A stretch of 64,000 nucleotides of DNA, taken from contig NZ_VWNB01000004.1 in assembly GCF_013387475.1 (NCBI RefSeq), forward strand, positions 124,001 through 188,000, written 5' to 3'. A model generated the notes under the pieces. The model saw nothing but the letters and a program-made list of their open reading frames with translations, searched no databases and was not told where the DNA came from. Made by a program: the position numbers and the translations under genes. Positions 46,101 through 54,726 of the stretch are shown here, one piece after another. The first letter of the stretch is position 1; each line of letters starts with the position of its first letter. The DNA comes from Mariprofundus sp. KV (GTDB taxonomy: Bacteria > Pseudomonadota > Zetaproteobacteria > Mariprofundales > Mariprofundaceae).

Positions 46101-47077
46101 GAGAGCAGGGGAATCACCTCGGTGTTGCTCATGGCATGCTGATGCAGCGCCTCCGTGGCCTCGCGGATCTCTCGCTCACCTGGCAGGAAAACAAGAATAT
46201 CACCAAACGGATCGACCGTGGCTGCCTCATCGACCGCCTCAACTATCGCCTGTGGCAGGTCACGATCCCGGTCATCCTCGTCTCCTTCAATGGGGCGATA
46301 GTGAATATCAACAGGATAACTGCGTCCGGAAACCTCAATGATCGGTGCCTTGTTAAAGAATTCGGAGAAGCGCTCTGTATTGATCGTGGCCGAGGTGATT
46401 ATCACCTTCAGATCGCGGCGTTTGGCCAACAGCTGCTGCAGAAATCCGAGCAGGAAATCGATATTCAGGCTGCGCTCATGCGCTTCATCGATGATGATGG
46501 TGTCATAAGCCAATAGCAGCGGGTCACTCTGAATTTCGGCCAGCAGGATGCCGTCGGTCATCAGTTTGATGTAACCCTCTTTTTTGGTCTGATCGGAGAA
46601 ACGCACCTTGTAACCGACATACTCACCGACTTTGCTGCCCAGCTCCTGGGCGATGCGGGTGGCAACCGAGCGGGCAGCGATGCGGCGCGGCTGGGTATGA
46701 CCGATCTGGCCTGCGATACCGCGCCCCAGCTCCAGACATATTTTCGGAATCTGGGTGGTTTTTCCCGAACCGGTCTCACCGGCAATGATCACCACCTGAT
46801 GTGCCCGGATCGCTTCTGCTATCTCATGGCGTTTGCCTGAGACAGGAAGCTCTTCAGGATAAGAGGGTTGTGGGCGGTTGCTTTGGCGCTGCTGATAACA
46901 GTGCGTAGAGCGCTCAATCTCTTTGGCCAGTTTGGCTAGTGAGAGATCAATCGGTTTTTTCTGCTTCAGCCGGTGGGAGAGTCCATGCAGCTTTTTGGTG
47001 AGGCCGCGCCGATCCACAAGCATGCAACACTCCAGCTTTCCGAACAGCTCATTTATCGTTTGAGAATCACCAGTCAT
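43190..47077 (-). CDS. hrpA: ATP-dependent RNA helicase HrpA
   Basis: DEAH-box helicase linked to mRNA processing and rescue of stalled ribosomes. At 1295 residues it has the full HrpA length, with Walker A GETGSGKTTQIPK, DEAHERSLN, SATIN and the QRSGRCGRI motif VI, then the HA2, OB and long DUF3418 regions. I start at MTGDSQTINEL (47077); the frame could extend to 47116. The hox operon follows 143 bp downstream on the same strand. Confidence 0.96.
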   Translation of the reverse strand: MTGDSQTINELFGKLECCMLVDRRGLTKKLHGLSHRLKQKKPIDLSLAKLAKEIERSTHCYQQRQSNRPQPSYPEELPVSGKRHEIAEAIRAHQVVIIAGETGSGKTTQIPKICLELGRGIAGQIGHTQPRRIAARSVATRIAQELGSKVGEYVGYKVRFSDQTKKEGYIKLMTDGILLAEIQSDPLLLAYDTIIIDEAHERSLNIDFLLGFLQQLLAKRRDLKVIITSATINTERFSEFFNKAPIIEVSGRSYPVDIHYRPIEGDEDDRDRDLPQAIVEAVDEAATVDPFGDILVFLPGEREIREATEALHQHAMSNTEVIPLLSRLSPAEQDKVFQSHRGRRIVLATNVAETSLTVPGIRFVIDSGLARISRYSARTKVQRLPIEPISQASANQRSGRCGRIAAGICFRLYSEESFNNRPAQTDPEIRRTNLASVILQMSNLNLGELSSYPFMDAPEKKAIADGYLLLEELQAVDNNKKLTPIGRKLVRLPVDPRIGRMLLQADSERSLHELLIIASALSVQDPRTRPMDLQQQADEKHRLFADPTSDLLSWLKLWNWYHEQARHLSRSKLRKLCHDRFLSYIRLREWHDLHGQLLAIVREMKMKPNSEAAKPDAIHRALLAGLLSHVGLYDDEKRNYMGARNLRFSIFPGSALFKKPPKWVLCGELVETTRLYGRSAAAINPAWLEELAPHLIKKSYSEPHWSSKRAQVAAYEKVSLYGLPIIGRRLIDYGPVDPVVSREMFIRHALVQFEYRTPGKFFAHNQRLIKELEKLEAKSRRRDLLAEEQVSFDFFDAIIPDGIYSGKLFEQWRKQVEQKRPKLLYLDKKDLLHSDAKAISSNAFPDYFRDGKLQLKLNYHFDPTHKADGVTLIVPLPVLGQLDASRFEWLVPGMLEEKLTLLIKSLPKATRRNFVPAPQFAQAAMESMVFGKGELLERFAQQLARMTGVNPDREEWNPEAIPSHLKMKFKVTGESGKMIEIGNDLRALQTKYAENSRQSLQAIDTVQMLEREGITRWDFGDLPESLSTTRQKLQLQFFPALQDHGQSVAIRIFESRHEAEQVMRKGLRRLFMLHLHQQVELLKKNTPQLQKLTLRYALIGDPATLKDELIQAAFDKIFMTDPLPRTTSAFQDRLDRGRPKIVTEASRLADNVTAALIAHTDLVAALTAVRSPQLKLVANDITRQMERLIYPGFIAATPAQWLPHLPRFIEAARIRIAKAGRNLKQDGQHAEAVERLWERYAARLESTQKMKGDSESIEAFRWLIEELRVSLFAQELKTSTPVSLKKMESLWQALK

Positions 47078-47137
47078 AAGAGCGGGGCAGTATATCTGAT
47101 TGCGACTCTGGTGCACCCTGCTGTTGGAATTTCACAT

Positions 47138-47205
47138 TTTTTTTGAATCTTTGCTATACTCACCGCAGTCGCCTGTCTGAAACGTTCAATGGGCAGGCAG
47201 GCGAC
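47138..47205 (+). promoter_or_regulatory. Promoter and leader hairpin upstream of yqiA
   Basis: An extended -10 box (TGCTATACT, 47152-47160) is followed by a hairpin with 8-bp outer arms, GTCGCCTG at 47168-47175 and CAGGCGAC at 47198-47205, and more pairing inside. The hairpin lies in the likely 5' leader about 100 nt before yqiA. Function unknown. Confidence 0.45.
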
Positions 47206-47308
47206 TTCCTTCTATCTCCCTGATACCTTATGCATCCGCCTTCTCTGTGAGTGCCTCTTTTGATCTGCTCATCAGAGTGTTCAGCCGGAAAGATGAAGAG
47301 GAGATGAT

Positions 47309-47872
47309 ATGAAGGTGATCTATCTGCATGGGTTTGCCAGCTCTGGAAATAGCAGTAAAAGCGACTGGCTGCGTGAGCAGTTCGCCGACAGTGAATTTGA
47401 GTTTGTCTCGCCCGATCTGCCGAATAATCCCGCTCAGGCGATCTCTTTTCTGGATGACTACCTTGGCAGACTTGCAGATCACAAGGTCTGCCTGATCGGT
47501 ACCTCTCTGGGCGGTTTTTATGCTGCTTTTTATGGCGCCAAACATGGCTGGCCAGCTGTGCTGATTAATCCGCTGGCTGATGTGTATGATCTGATCAACT
47601 CGGCTATGGGTGAGAATGTGAATTTCGCGACGGGTGAATCCTTTGTGATGCATCGCGCTGATGCCGATGCACTCACTGGCATGAGTGAAGCGATGGGAAA
47701 ACCAGCGGCAGCTTCGCTACTGCTTCTTGATCAGGGGGATGAGTTGCTCGACTACAGCAAGGCTATCGCCCGTTTTGGCAGTGAATCACGGACACATCTT
47801 TTTGATGGTGGTTCACATCGCTTTGATCATCTGCCGGAGGCAATGCCGGAGATTCTGTCTCTCATAACTTAA
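47309..47872 (+). CDS. yqiA: YqiA-like alpha/beta-hydrolase (esterase)
   Basis: A 187-residue serine hydrolase. The start MKVIYLHGFASSGNSSKSDWL and the nucleophile motif IGTSLGGFYA (GxSxG) match YqiA, and the catalytic His is in DGGSHRFDHL. YqiA acts on short acyl esters in vitro; the natural substrate is not known. The start has an ideal GAGGAG site. In enterobacteria it neighbours parE; here it precedes PilZ genes. Confidence 0.9.
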   Translation: MKVIYLHGFASSGNSSKSDWLREQFADSEFEFVSPDLPNNPAQAISFLDDYLGRLADHKVCLIGTSLGGFYAAFYGAKHGWPAVLINPLADVYDLINSAMGENVNFATGESFVMHRADADALTGMSEAMGKPAAASLLLLDQGDELLDYSKAIARFGSESRTHLFDGGSHRFDHLPEAMPEILSLIT

Positions 47873-47910
47873 GAACAACTGCAATTGCGAGCAGAATGGA
47901 AAACATCTGT

Positions 47911-47916
47911 TATAAT
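47911..47916 (+). promoter_or_regulatory. Sigma70-type -10 box for the first PilZ gene
   Basis: TATAAT preceded by TGT, an extended -10, 74 nt before the PilZ start. A possible -35 (TTGCGA at 47885) is 20 nt upstream, longer than ideal. Confidence 0.5.
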
Positions 47917-47984
47917 CAGTACACAGCATGGAGTCTGTTACACCTGACTCTGTATGAGTAACGCTGCAGTAAAGGAGGTACGAT

Positions 47985-48323
47985 TTGAGTAGTGAACGCC
48001 GCAGCAGTGGTCGCCGCGCCCTGGAGTTGCCTGCCGGATCCGGACTCGCGCTCTATAGCAATAATCAACCGATAAATGTTCTGGAAGTGCTGGATCTCTC
48101 ACCATTTGGCATAGGCCTTGAAGTCGATAGCAGGATTGAAACTGGCTGCCGGGTGAGCTTGAGCTATCACTACACAACAACGGACATAGAGGTTCATGGT
48201 ACAGTGGTTTGGAGTTCAGGCAGAAGTGAAGATGGACCTGCTGTTTTTAGGGTGGGTATCTATCTTCAGGAGGATGAATCAGCGCTGAATGTGGAACTGT
48301 TTAACGCTATGACTGCCCGATAA
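47985..48323 (+). CDS. PilZ-domain c-di-GMP-binding protein 1
   Basis: A 112-residue single PilZ domain. The c-di-GMP site is present: RxxxR in RRSSGRR near the start and DLSPFGIGLE (DxSxxG). TTG start, nine nt after a perfect AAAGGAGGT. Such proteins bind c-di-GMP and switch partners in motility, pilus or polysaccharide control. It differs more from the other two PilZ proteins here than those do from each other. Confidence 0.88.
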   Translation: MSSERRSSGRRALELPAGSGLALYSNNQPINVLEVLDLSPFGIGLEVDSRIETGCRVSLSYHYTTTDIEVHGTVVWSSGRSEDGPAVFRVGIYLQEDESALNVELFNAMTAR

Positions 48324-48377
48324 GAGAGCTTTTCAATATTAAGAAAACAAGTCTGCACATTTTTTCATTTTTTGTTC

Positions 48378-48383
48378 TATAAT
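48378..48383 (+). promoter_or_regulatory. -10 box for PilZ gene 2
   Basis: TATAAT in a T-rich context, about 40 nt before the start codon. The layout is nearly the same as at 51526-51531 before PilZ gene 3, which suggests the promoter was duplicated with the gene. Confidence 0.5.
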
Positions 48384-48423
48384 AGATTCAAGCAAGGGTA
48401 TTTCATGAATCAGGAGAATGATT

Positions 48424-48720
48424 GTGTCAGTCGAACAGCGAAAGGATGAGCGGTTTGCAGCCAGAGAGCTGTCTAAAGGGGAGCTCTACCATCCCAATTC
48501 CGGACAGTACCTGAGAGTCAAAAGCGTACGTGATGTCTCTATTGATGGTATCGGTCTGATGGTGGATGCCTTTCTGGAGCAGGGCGAGAAAATCCGTCTC
48601 GGCTTTAAATATGGCAGAAGCCATATTCAGATGTATGGCCGGGTGATCTGGTGTTCCCCTGCACCCTCCGAACTCTCTGAAGGCGATTCTACTTTATTCA
48701 TGCTGGGTGTAAGCCTGTAA
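48424..48720 (+). CDS. PilZ-domain protein 2
   Basis: A 98-residue PilZ domain with RKDER (RxxxR) and DVSIDGIG (DxSxxG), ending in YGRVIWCSP. GTG 48424 is six nt after AGGAGA; the ATG at 48418 overlaps that site and is unlikely. Very similar to the gene at 51567, with shared ELSKGEL, HPxSGQYL and YGRVxWCSP; the two flank pepN. Probable c-di-GMP receptor with unknown partner. Confidence 0.87.
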   Translation: MSVEQRKDERFAARELSKGELYHPNSGQYLRVKSVRDVSIDGIGLMVDAFLEQGEKIRLGFKYGRSHIQMYGRVIWCSPAPSELSEGDSTLFMLGVSL

Positions 48721-48840
48721 CAAGAAGCTGCATCTTTTCTGATTACTGTTCGCGCCACTTCAAACAGTAGTAGTGCGCTTCATTTGGGTTTTACCTCAGC
48801 AGCCTCTAGTCTGCCCCGAACTTTTTCCGGGATGGTATTC

Positions 48841-51453
48841 ATGACGCAGCCACAAACCGTATATCTGAAAGATTATCAATCGCCGCCATTTCTGGTTGAT
48901 CATGTGGCGCTCGATTTTACGCTGCACCCCTCTGCTACCGAAGTGTTGAGCAGGGTGAAGTATCGTAGAAATCCTCTGGCAGCGGCAGGCGCAGCACTTG
49001 AACTGGACGGCCATGATCTTGAGCTGCTTAGCCTCAAAGTCGATGGGCAGAGCCTGGATGCAGCTGGGTACCAACTGCACAGGGAGGGCCTGAGCATCGA
49101 CAACCTGTCAGAGGAATTTGAGCTGGAGATTATCACCCGCATCAATCCCGAGGCCAACAGCGCTCTTGAGGGGCTCTACCGCTCAGGCGGCAACTACTGC
49201 ACCCAGTGTGAGGCTGAGGGTTTTCGCCGTATCACCTATTATCAGGATCGACCCGATGTGATGGCGCCCTTTGATGTGCGTATTGTAGCTGATAAACAGG
49301 CAAATCCCGTGCTGCTTAGCAATGGTAATCCAACAGGAGCAGGCGAGCTTGAGGGAGGTTTGCACTGGGCTGAATGGTCTGATCCGTTTGCCAAACCCTG
49401 CTATCTGTTTGCACTGGTGGCGGGTGATCTGGCCTGTGTGCAGGGCTGTTATCAAACGGCTTCAGGGCGTGATGTGATCTTGCGGATTTATACTGAAGCC
49501 CATCATATCGATCACTGTGACCACGCTATGGCATCCCTGAAACGGGCTATGGCGTGGGATGAGCAGCGCTTTGCTCTGGAGTATGACCTTGATCTGTTCA
49601 TGATTGTTGCTGTCGATGATTTCAATATGGGGGCGATGGAGAACAAGGGGTTGAATATCTTCAACTCACGACTGGTCTTTGCCAGCCCGGAGACGGCCAC
49701 CGATGATGATTATATTGCCATTGAAGCGGTGATTGGGCATGAGTATTTCCATAACTGGACCGGTAACCGGGTGACCTGCCGCGACTGGTTCCAGCTCAGT
49801 CTGAAAGAGGGGCTGACGGTATTCCGGGATCAGGAGTTTACTGCCGATTGTCATTCGCGGGCGGTAAAACGCATTGAGGATGTGCGTCTTCTGCGCAGCC
49901 ATCAGTTTGCTGAGGATGCAAGCCCGATGGCGCATCCGATTCGTCCTTCCTCCTATATGGAGATCAATAATTTTTATACGGTGACTGTCTATGAGAAGGG
50001 GGCTGAGGTGGTGCGCCTCTACCAGAGTCTTCTCGGTGTGGACGGTTTTCGGCGCGGTATGGATCTCTATTTTAAGCGCCATGACGGGCAGGCTGTCACT
50101 ACCGAGGATTTTCTTGCCGCCATGGCCGATGCCAACAATAGAGATCTTTCGCAGATGCAGCACTGGTATGAGCAGGCGGGCACACCAAGGCTGAAGGTCT
50201 CTATGGATTATGATGAAGAGAGACAGCGCTGCACGTTGCACGTTTCACAATCCTGTCCGGCCACACCGGAAGCGGTTGAGAAAAAACCGTTCCTTATTCC
50301 GCTCACACTGGGTCTGCTGCTGCCTGATGGCAGACCACTGCCGCTGCAGCTAGAGGGAGAGAGTCAGCCGAAGGGAGAAGAGCGAACCCTGCTGATCACT
50401 GAACAGCGTCAGGCCTTTACATTTATCCATGTGGCGGAGAGGCCTCTGCCATCACTGTTGCGCGGTTTCTCAGCACCTGTTGATCTCGATTACCCCTATT
50501 CGGCTGAGGAAAATGCTTTTTTAATGGCGCATGACAGCGATGCCTTCAACCGCTGGGCTGCAGCGCAAAGGCTGGCGATGCAGACATTGCTGGCCATGCT
50601 TGCCGGGCAAAAGCCGGAAGCGGCTGTTGCAACTGCTTTCGGCCAGCTGCTTCAAGATCCCGGTGTTGATGCTGCACTGAAGGCTGAGGCGCTGACACTG
50701 CCTTCAGAGTCTGATATTGCTGAGGCCACTGCTCCTGCTGATCCCGGATGCATTCATACCGTGCGCGAGCAGTTGCGCCTGTTTATTGCTTCAGCCCTGC
50801 GTGATGATCTTGAGGCCATTTACCACCAACTGTCGGCTGTTTCAGGATTGGATGACCAGGCGATGCAGCAGCGTAAGCTGAAAAATGTCTGTCTGGGTTA
50901 CCTGATGGCGCTTCATAGTGAGGCTGCAATCGAACTGGCCTGGTGTCAGTTTAATGCGGCGGAGAATATGACAGATCAGTATGCCGCTCTCTCTCTGCTA
51001 GCCCGTTGTGATTGTGATCAGCGCATGCAGGCACTGGCACTGTTTGAGCAGCAGTGGCGTGATGATGCCAATGTGATGGATAAGTGGTTTGCAGTGCAGG
51101 CATCCTCGTCACTTCCGGAGACGCTGACAGCAGTAGAGGGGCTGATGAGACACCCCAAATTTGATCTTCGTAATCCGAACAAGGTTCGCGCTGTGATTGG
51201 CAGCTTTGCCATGCGTAACCCTGTGATCTTCCATGCGCTGGATGGTAGTGGTTATCGCTTTGTGGCTGATCAGGTGTTGACGCTTGATCGACTCAATCCG
51301 CAGATTGCCTCACGTATGGTGCGTGCGCTGATGAACTGGAAACGGTTGGAACCAAAGCGCAGTGACTTAATGCGTGGCCAACTGCAGCGCATTGCCGATG
51401 CCGATGGTATCTCTGCTGATGTCTATGAGATAGTCAGTAAAAGCCTCTGCTGA
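48841..51453 (+). CDS. pepN: Aminopeptidase N
   Basis: M1 zinc aminopeptidase that removes N-terminal residues from peptides in the cytoplasm. The 870-residue protein has the exopeptidase motif GAMENKGLNIF, the zinc site HEYFHNWTGNR with the distal Glu in KEGLTVFRDQEF, and the long C-terminal domain of the bacterial PepN type. I start at MTQPQTVYLKDYQSP (48841); the frame extends 19 codons upstream without homology. It sits between two near-identical PilZ genes. Confidence 0.96.
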   Translation: MTQPQTVYLKDYQSPPFLVDHVALDFTLHPSATEVLSRVKYRRNPLAAAGAALELDGHDLELLSLKVDGQSLDAAGYQLHREGLSIDNLSEEFELEIITRINPEANSALEGLYRSGGNYCTQCEAEGFRRITYYQDRPDVMAPFDVRIVADKQANPVLLSNGNPTGAGELEGGLHWAEWSDPFAKPCYLFALVAGDLACVQGCYQTASGRDVILRIYTEAHHIDHCDHAMASLKRAMAWDEQRFALEYDLDLFMIVAVDDFNMGAMENKGLNIFNSRLVFASPETATDDDYIAIEAVIGHEYFHNWTGNRVTCRDWFQLSLKEGLTVFRDQEFTADCHSRAVKRIEDVRLLRSHQFAEDASPMAHPIRPSSYMEINNFYTVTVYEKGAEVVRLYQSLLGVDGFRRGMDLYFKRHDGQAVTTEDFLAAMADANNRDLSQMQHWYEQAGTPRLKVSMDYDEERQRCTLHVSQSCPATPEAVEKKPFLIPLTLGLLLPDGRPLPLQLEGESQPKGEERTLLITEQRQAFTFIHVAERPLPSLLRGFSAPVDLDYPYSAEENAFLMAHDSDAFNRWAAAQRLAMQTLLAMLAGQKPEAAVATAFGQLLQDPGVDAALKAEALTLPSESDIAEATAPADPGCIHTVREQLRLFIASALRDDLEAIYHQLSAVSGLDDQAMQQRKLKNVCLGYLMALHSEAAIELAWCQFNAAENMTDQYAALSLLARCDCDQRMQALALFEQQWRDDANVMDKWFAVQASSSLPETLTAVEGLMRHPKFDLRNPNKVRAVIGSFAMRNPVIFHALDGSGYRFVADQVLTLDRLNPQIASRMVRALMNWKRLEPKRSDLMRGQLQRIADADGISADVYEIVSKSLC

Positions 51454-51490
51454 TCTGACAACAAGAAGAGCTAAACCCGTATTTTGAATA

Positions 51491-51520
51491 GGGACGGAAG
51501 CGTCCCCGGAGCGTTTTTTT
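51491..51520 (+). terminator. pepN terminator
   Basis: GGGACG and CGTCCC form a six-bp stem around GAAG (51491-51506), followed by GC-rich bases and a T-run at 51514-51521. The next promoter's -10 box begins within ten nt. Confidence 0.6.
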
Positions 51521-51525
51521 TCTCC

Positions 51526-51531
51526 TATAAT
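51526..51531 (+). promoter_or_regulatory. -10 box for PilZ gene 3
   Basis: TATAAT preceded by TTTTTTTTCTCC, closely resembling the region before PilZ gene 2. It lies 36 nt before the start codon. Confidence 0.5.
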
Positions 51532-51566
51532 CAATTAGAAGCATCTTTGATTGTAGGGGGACAGTT

Positions 51567-51869
51567 ATGGGCGTTGAACAACGTAAAGAAGAGCGCAGCT
51601 CTGCCCCTGAACTCTCGAAAGGCGAGCTGTTCCACCCCGGTTCAGGCCAATACCTGCATGTGGAGAGTGTGCGTGATCTCTCATTTACAGGCATAGGATT
51701 AAAAGTGGAGGCTCCTCTGGATGAGGGTGAGGAGATTCAGTTGGGCTTTAAACATTTCGGTAGAGCCGGGTTTCAAATCTATGGCCGTGTGGTCTGGTGT
51801 TCTCCTGTTACAGATGAGGTGTCTGGTGATCAATCCACAGTATCCTTTATGATGGGGATCAGTATATAG
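51567..51869 (+). CDS. PilZ-domain protein 3 (paralogue of PilZ 2)
   Basis: A 100-residue PilZ domain with RKEER (RxxxR) and DLSFTGIG (DxSxxG). It matches the protein at 48424 across nearly its whole length, for example VEQRKxER, ELSKGEL, HPxSGQYL and YGRVVWCSP. ATG after GGGGGA. It looks like a duplication that now brackets pepN. The c-di-GMP site is intact in all three PilZ proteins. Confidence 0.87.
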   Translation: MGVEQRKEERSSAPELSKGELFHPGSGQYLHVESVRDLSFTGIGLKVEAPLDEGEEIQLGFKHFGRAGFQIYGRVVWCSPVTDEVSGDQSTVSFMMGISI

Positions 51870-51912
51870 CGTTGCTGGACTCCGCCTGGAATGCATGCAG
51901 CTTAAGCCAGCC

Positions 51913-52398
51913 ATGATGAATATAGATAAATCTGAAATCCTCTCTCTGATCATGGAGCAGTTGCGTCTTGATCTTACCTCACTTGAGCAGGCTGTTGCGA
52001 TTGCCCGTGATACAGCAACACATAGCGATTGTCTGGGATCCAGTAAATATGAAACGATGGGTCTGGAAGCCTCGTATCTTGCACAGGGGCAGGGTCGACG
52101 CCTGCTGGAGATCGAACGCGCTCTGGAATATTTCAGGCGTTTATCCCTTGCCGGGCCGTCGCCGGTGGCACTCCTCTCCTCACTGGTGCTGCTGGATGAT
52201 GAGCAGGGGAATCGGCAGCTGTTATGGCTGGCCGCAGAGGCAGGTGGATTGAAGGTTCAATATCGCGATACGATGGTCACAGTGATCACACCCAGGTCGC
52301 CACTTGGTAAGGTTCTGACCGGCAGGTCTGTAGGGGATGAGTTTGAGATCAATATCGCCGGAAAAGTCCGTAGCTATGAGCTCTCAGCGATCTATTAA
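51913..52398 (+). CDS. GreA/GreB-family transcription factor-like protein
   Basis: A 161-residue protein with an N-terminal coiled-coil region (LRLDLTSLEQAVAIARD, KYETMGLEASYLAQGQGRR) and a C-terminal GreA/B domain (ITPRSPLGKVLTGRSVGDEFEI). Gre factors bind RNA polymerase and stimulate cleavage of backtracked RNA. The N-terminus departs from classical GreA, so it may be one of the Gre-like homologues that act differently. Start uncertain among three nearby ATGs. It meets the next gene tail to tail with a 4-bp overlap. Confidence 0.82.
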   Translation: MMNIDKSEILSLIMEQLRLDLTSLEQAVAIARDTATHSDCLGSSKYETMGLEASYLAQGQGRRLLEIERALEYFRRLSLAGPSPVALLSSLVLLDDEQGNRQLLWLAAEAGGLKVQYRDTMVTVITPRSPLGKVLTGRSVGDEFEINIAGKVRSYELSAIY

Positions 52399-53558
52399 GG
52401 TCTTACGCTTTCAAATCCCGGATCAGCCAAAATGTGATGGGTACTAAAGCCATTCCATAGCGAGTCATCTGTTGTGTAGTTCTGTTCACTTTGGAATGAT
52501 GGCTTAAGAGGGGGGATCATCTGATTGGCTTGTGCAAGCTTGTTATTATCCGGTTGAGCCTGTGGTTGATGAACCGGCTCTTCACTGCCCGGCACAAAAA
52601 TAGAGTGATGCGCCCAGGCGCTGGAGCCGTCCTGCAGGCGAACGAAATACCAGTCGCCCTGTTTTTGCATGCGGGTCACCACATCACCCTTTTGCAGCTG
52701 TTGAATCACTTCGCTATCACTGTCAGGGGCGGTTCTGATTTCAGCACTGTTGAGATCAACGGTCATCTCACCATTGACGGCCATCTGAATCTGGGCGTTT
52801 GATCGTGCATAGGTCTCTGCGATGAACTTTGTCTCCCCATTCAGCCCTTTAGCCAAATGGCGAGCCGCCGCCTGCACCGTCTGAAACAGGGCATCCCGAC
52901 TCTGCTCAGGGTTATCAATAAGTTTCGAAAAGGTTTTATAGGATTCAGCGTTACCCGCATATGGCACCATATTGATATCACCAAACAGATATTTCATCAC
53001 CTGCAGTGAGGTGACATCAATCCCTATGGTGAATCGGTCACTGTAGAGAACCTTCCTGGTCGTTGGTTCTATCAGTTCAGCCAGTACAAAGATGGATGGT
53101 TTGTAAGGCTCCAGAGGACTCCGGGACCAAAATCCGACATTTCTCAGTTCAACCTTGAGGATGGCATCCATCTGTTTGGTCAGCTGCTTCTGCTTGCCCC
53201 GGTAGTAGTCCCAGTAAGCTCTGTTTGAGCTGCTCGTACTGATCCCCTTCTGCGCCAGTGCATTGAGCAGTGACTCTTCAAAGAGAGTGTTGCAGATCCT
53301 GTTTATCGAGCCTGCGTGTTGTGTATACCGATTAGCCCGATGAATGAGCAGGGCTGTGTCGATCAGTATACCGGAGCTCCCCATGGCGAGAATGACCGGA
53401 TTGACCTGTTGAATCATCAACATTTTGGTTTTTTCTATTTTGGCGATTTCAATGTTTACGATCCTGGTTTCCAGAAGCGGCTGCAGCGGTTTTTTTGCCA
53501 AACCACATGAGCAGAGCAGAAGAAGCAACATGCATATAGAAATATGTTTTACTGTCAT
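52395..53558 (-). CDS. SH3-domain lipoprotein, paralogue A
   Basis: A 387-residue lipoprotein: signal ending LLLLLCSC with the lipobox Cys, then a conserved domain of unknown type (QQVNPVILAMGSSG, YWDYYRGKQKQ, VLYSDRFTIGIDVTSLQVMKYLFGDIN) and a bacterial SH3 domain at about 270-335 (IRTAPDSDSEV ... WYFVRLQDGSSAW). A Gln/Pro-rich tail follows. Paralogous to the gene at 53700, which lacks that long tail. SH3 domains of this kind usually bind cell-wall peptides. Function unknown. Confidence 0.82.
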   Translation of the reverse strand: MTVKHISICMLLLLLCSCGLAKKPLQPLLETRIVNIEIAKIEKTKMLMIQQVNPVILAMGSSGILIDTALLIHRANRYTQHAGSINRICNTLFEESLLNALAQKGISTSSSNRAYWDYYRGKQKQLTKQMDAILKVELRNVGFWSRSPLEPYKPSIFVLAELIEPTTRKVLYSDRFTIGIDVTSLQVMKYLFGDINMVPYAGNAESYKTFSKLIDNPEQSRDALFQTVQAAARHLAKGLNGETKFIAETYARSNAQIQMAVNGEMTVDLNSAEIRTAPDSDSEVIQQLQKGDVVTRMQKQGDWYFVRLQDGSSAWAHHSIFVPGSEEPVHQPQAQPDNNKLAQANQMIPPLKPSFQSEQNYTTDDSLWNGFSTHHILADPGFESVRP

Positions 53559-53699
53559 GAACTACACCGGCGCCTTGGTCGTATAAGGGTTTTGCGGCGC
53601 GAACCATACGCATGAAGGTGGCTATAACAAGCTTAGTTATACCGGAAAGGATCGTGAGTCTTATGTCAGCTAGGCCATGCAGCCTTGCATAAGTAGACT

Positions 53700-54698
53700 T
53701 TAGTTCGTGGTTACAACCTCTTGGCCCTTCAAGAATATTGAGTGATGCACCCAGGCGCTGGAGCCGTTGTCTTGCAACCGAACGTAGAGCCATTCACCCT
53801 GTTGTTGCATTTTGGTTGCGATAGTGCCTTTTTTTAATTTACGCAGAATTTTGCTTTTGGTGCTAGGGCCACTTCTGGCTCGTGCTCCCTTCACATCAAC
53901 GATCAGGTCATCTGATGTTGCGACTTGTACCTGAGCAGCAGATTTAGCGTAGGTTTTCATGATCGTTTTACTCTCGCCATTAAGCCCTTTTGCCATGTGG
54001 CGGGCTGCTGCAGCCACAGTTCTTAGAAGAGCTTTGCGGCTCTGTTCAGGGTTTTTCAGCAGTTTGTCAAAGCTGTCGTAGGATGGGGTTTTACGCAGAT
54101 TTGGTACAATATTGATGTCGCCATAGAGGAATTTCATCACCTGTAGAGAGGTGATGTCGATACCCATGGTAAAGCGGTCACTATACAGTACCTCCCGAGT
54201 CGCCGGATCTATCAATTCGGCCAGCACAAAAACCGAGGGCATATAAGGATCCAAAATGCTCTTGGACCAGAAGCCTAGATTTTTTAACTCAACCCTGAGG
54301 ATGGCATCGATTTTTTTGGTTGCCTCTTTTTGCTCGCCTTTATAATAATCCCAGTAATATTTTTTTTGAGACTTTGCCTTAATACCCTTTTTCGACAGAT
54401 TTTTTAGTAGCGATTCCTCAAATACGCTGGTGGCCATCTGGTTTACTTCACCGGCAGACTGTTTATATTCATTCGCCCGTTGAGCAACAATCGCTGTGTC
54501 GAGCAGCAGACCGGAAGAGCCCATGGCGAGGATGACCGGATTAACCTGTTGAATCATCAGTACTTTTCCTGTTTCCACCTTGGCGATTTCAATATGGTTC
54601 ACCCTGCTTTCCAGTACCGGCTGCAGTGGTTTTTTAACTGCGGCGCACGAGCAGAGGGCCAGAATCACAAGACATAAAGATAGCTGTTTAACAGACAT
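53700..54698 (-). CDS. SH3-domain lipoprotein, paralogue B
   Basis: A 332-residue lipoprotein with lipobox LALCSC and the same layout as paralogue A: central domain (QQVNPVILAMGSSG, YWDYYKGEQKE, VLYSDRFTMGIDITSLQVMKFLYGDIN) and SH3 domain (ARSGPSTKSKI ... WLYVRLQDNGSSAW). The two are tandem on the minus strand with 141 bp between them, probably a duplication. Paralogue B is more lysine-rich. A perfect 9-bp palindrome lies 28 nt before its start. Confidence 0.82.
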   Translation of the reverse strand: MSVKQLSLCLVILALCSCAAVKKPLQPVLESRVNHIEIAKVETGKVLMIQQVNPVILAMGSSGLLLDTAIVAQRANEYKQSAGEVNQMATSVFEESLLKNLSKKGIKAKSQKKYYWDYYKGEQKEATKKIDAILRVELKNLGFWSKSILDPYMPSVFVLAELIDPATREVLYSDRFTMGIDITSLQVMKFLYGDINIVPNLRKTPSYDSFDKLLKNPEQSRKALLRTVAAAARHMAKGLNGESKTIMKTYAKSAAQVQVATSDDLIVDVKGARARSGPSTKSKILRKLKKGTIATKMQQQGEWLYVRLQDNGSSAWVHHSIFLKGQEVVTTN

Positions 54699-54726
54699 GG
54701 AAAGTACCGGAACCTTAAAATTGGGT

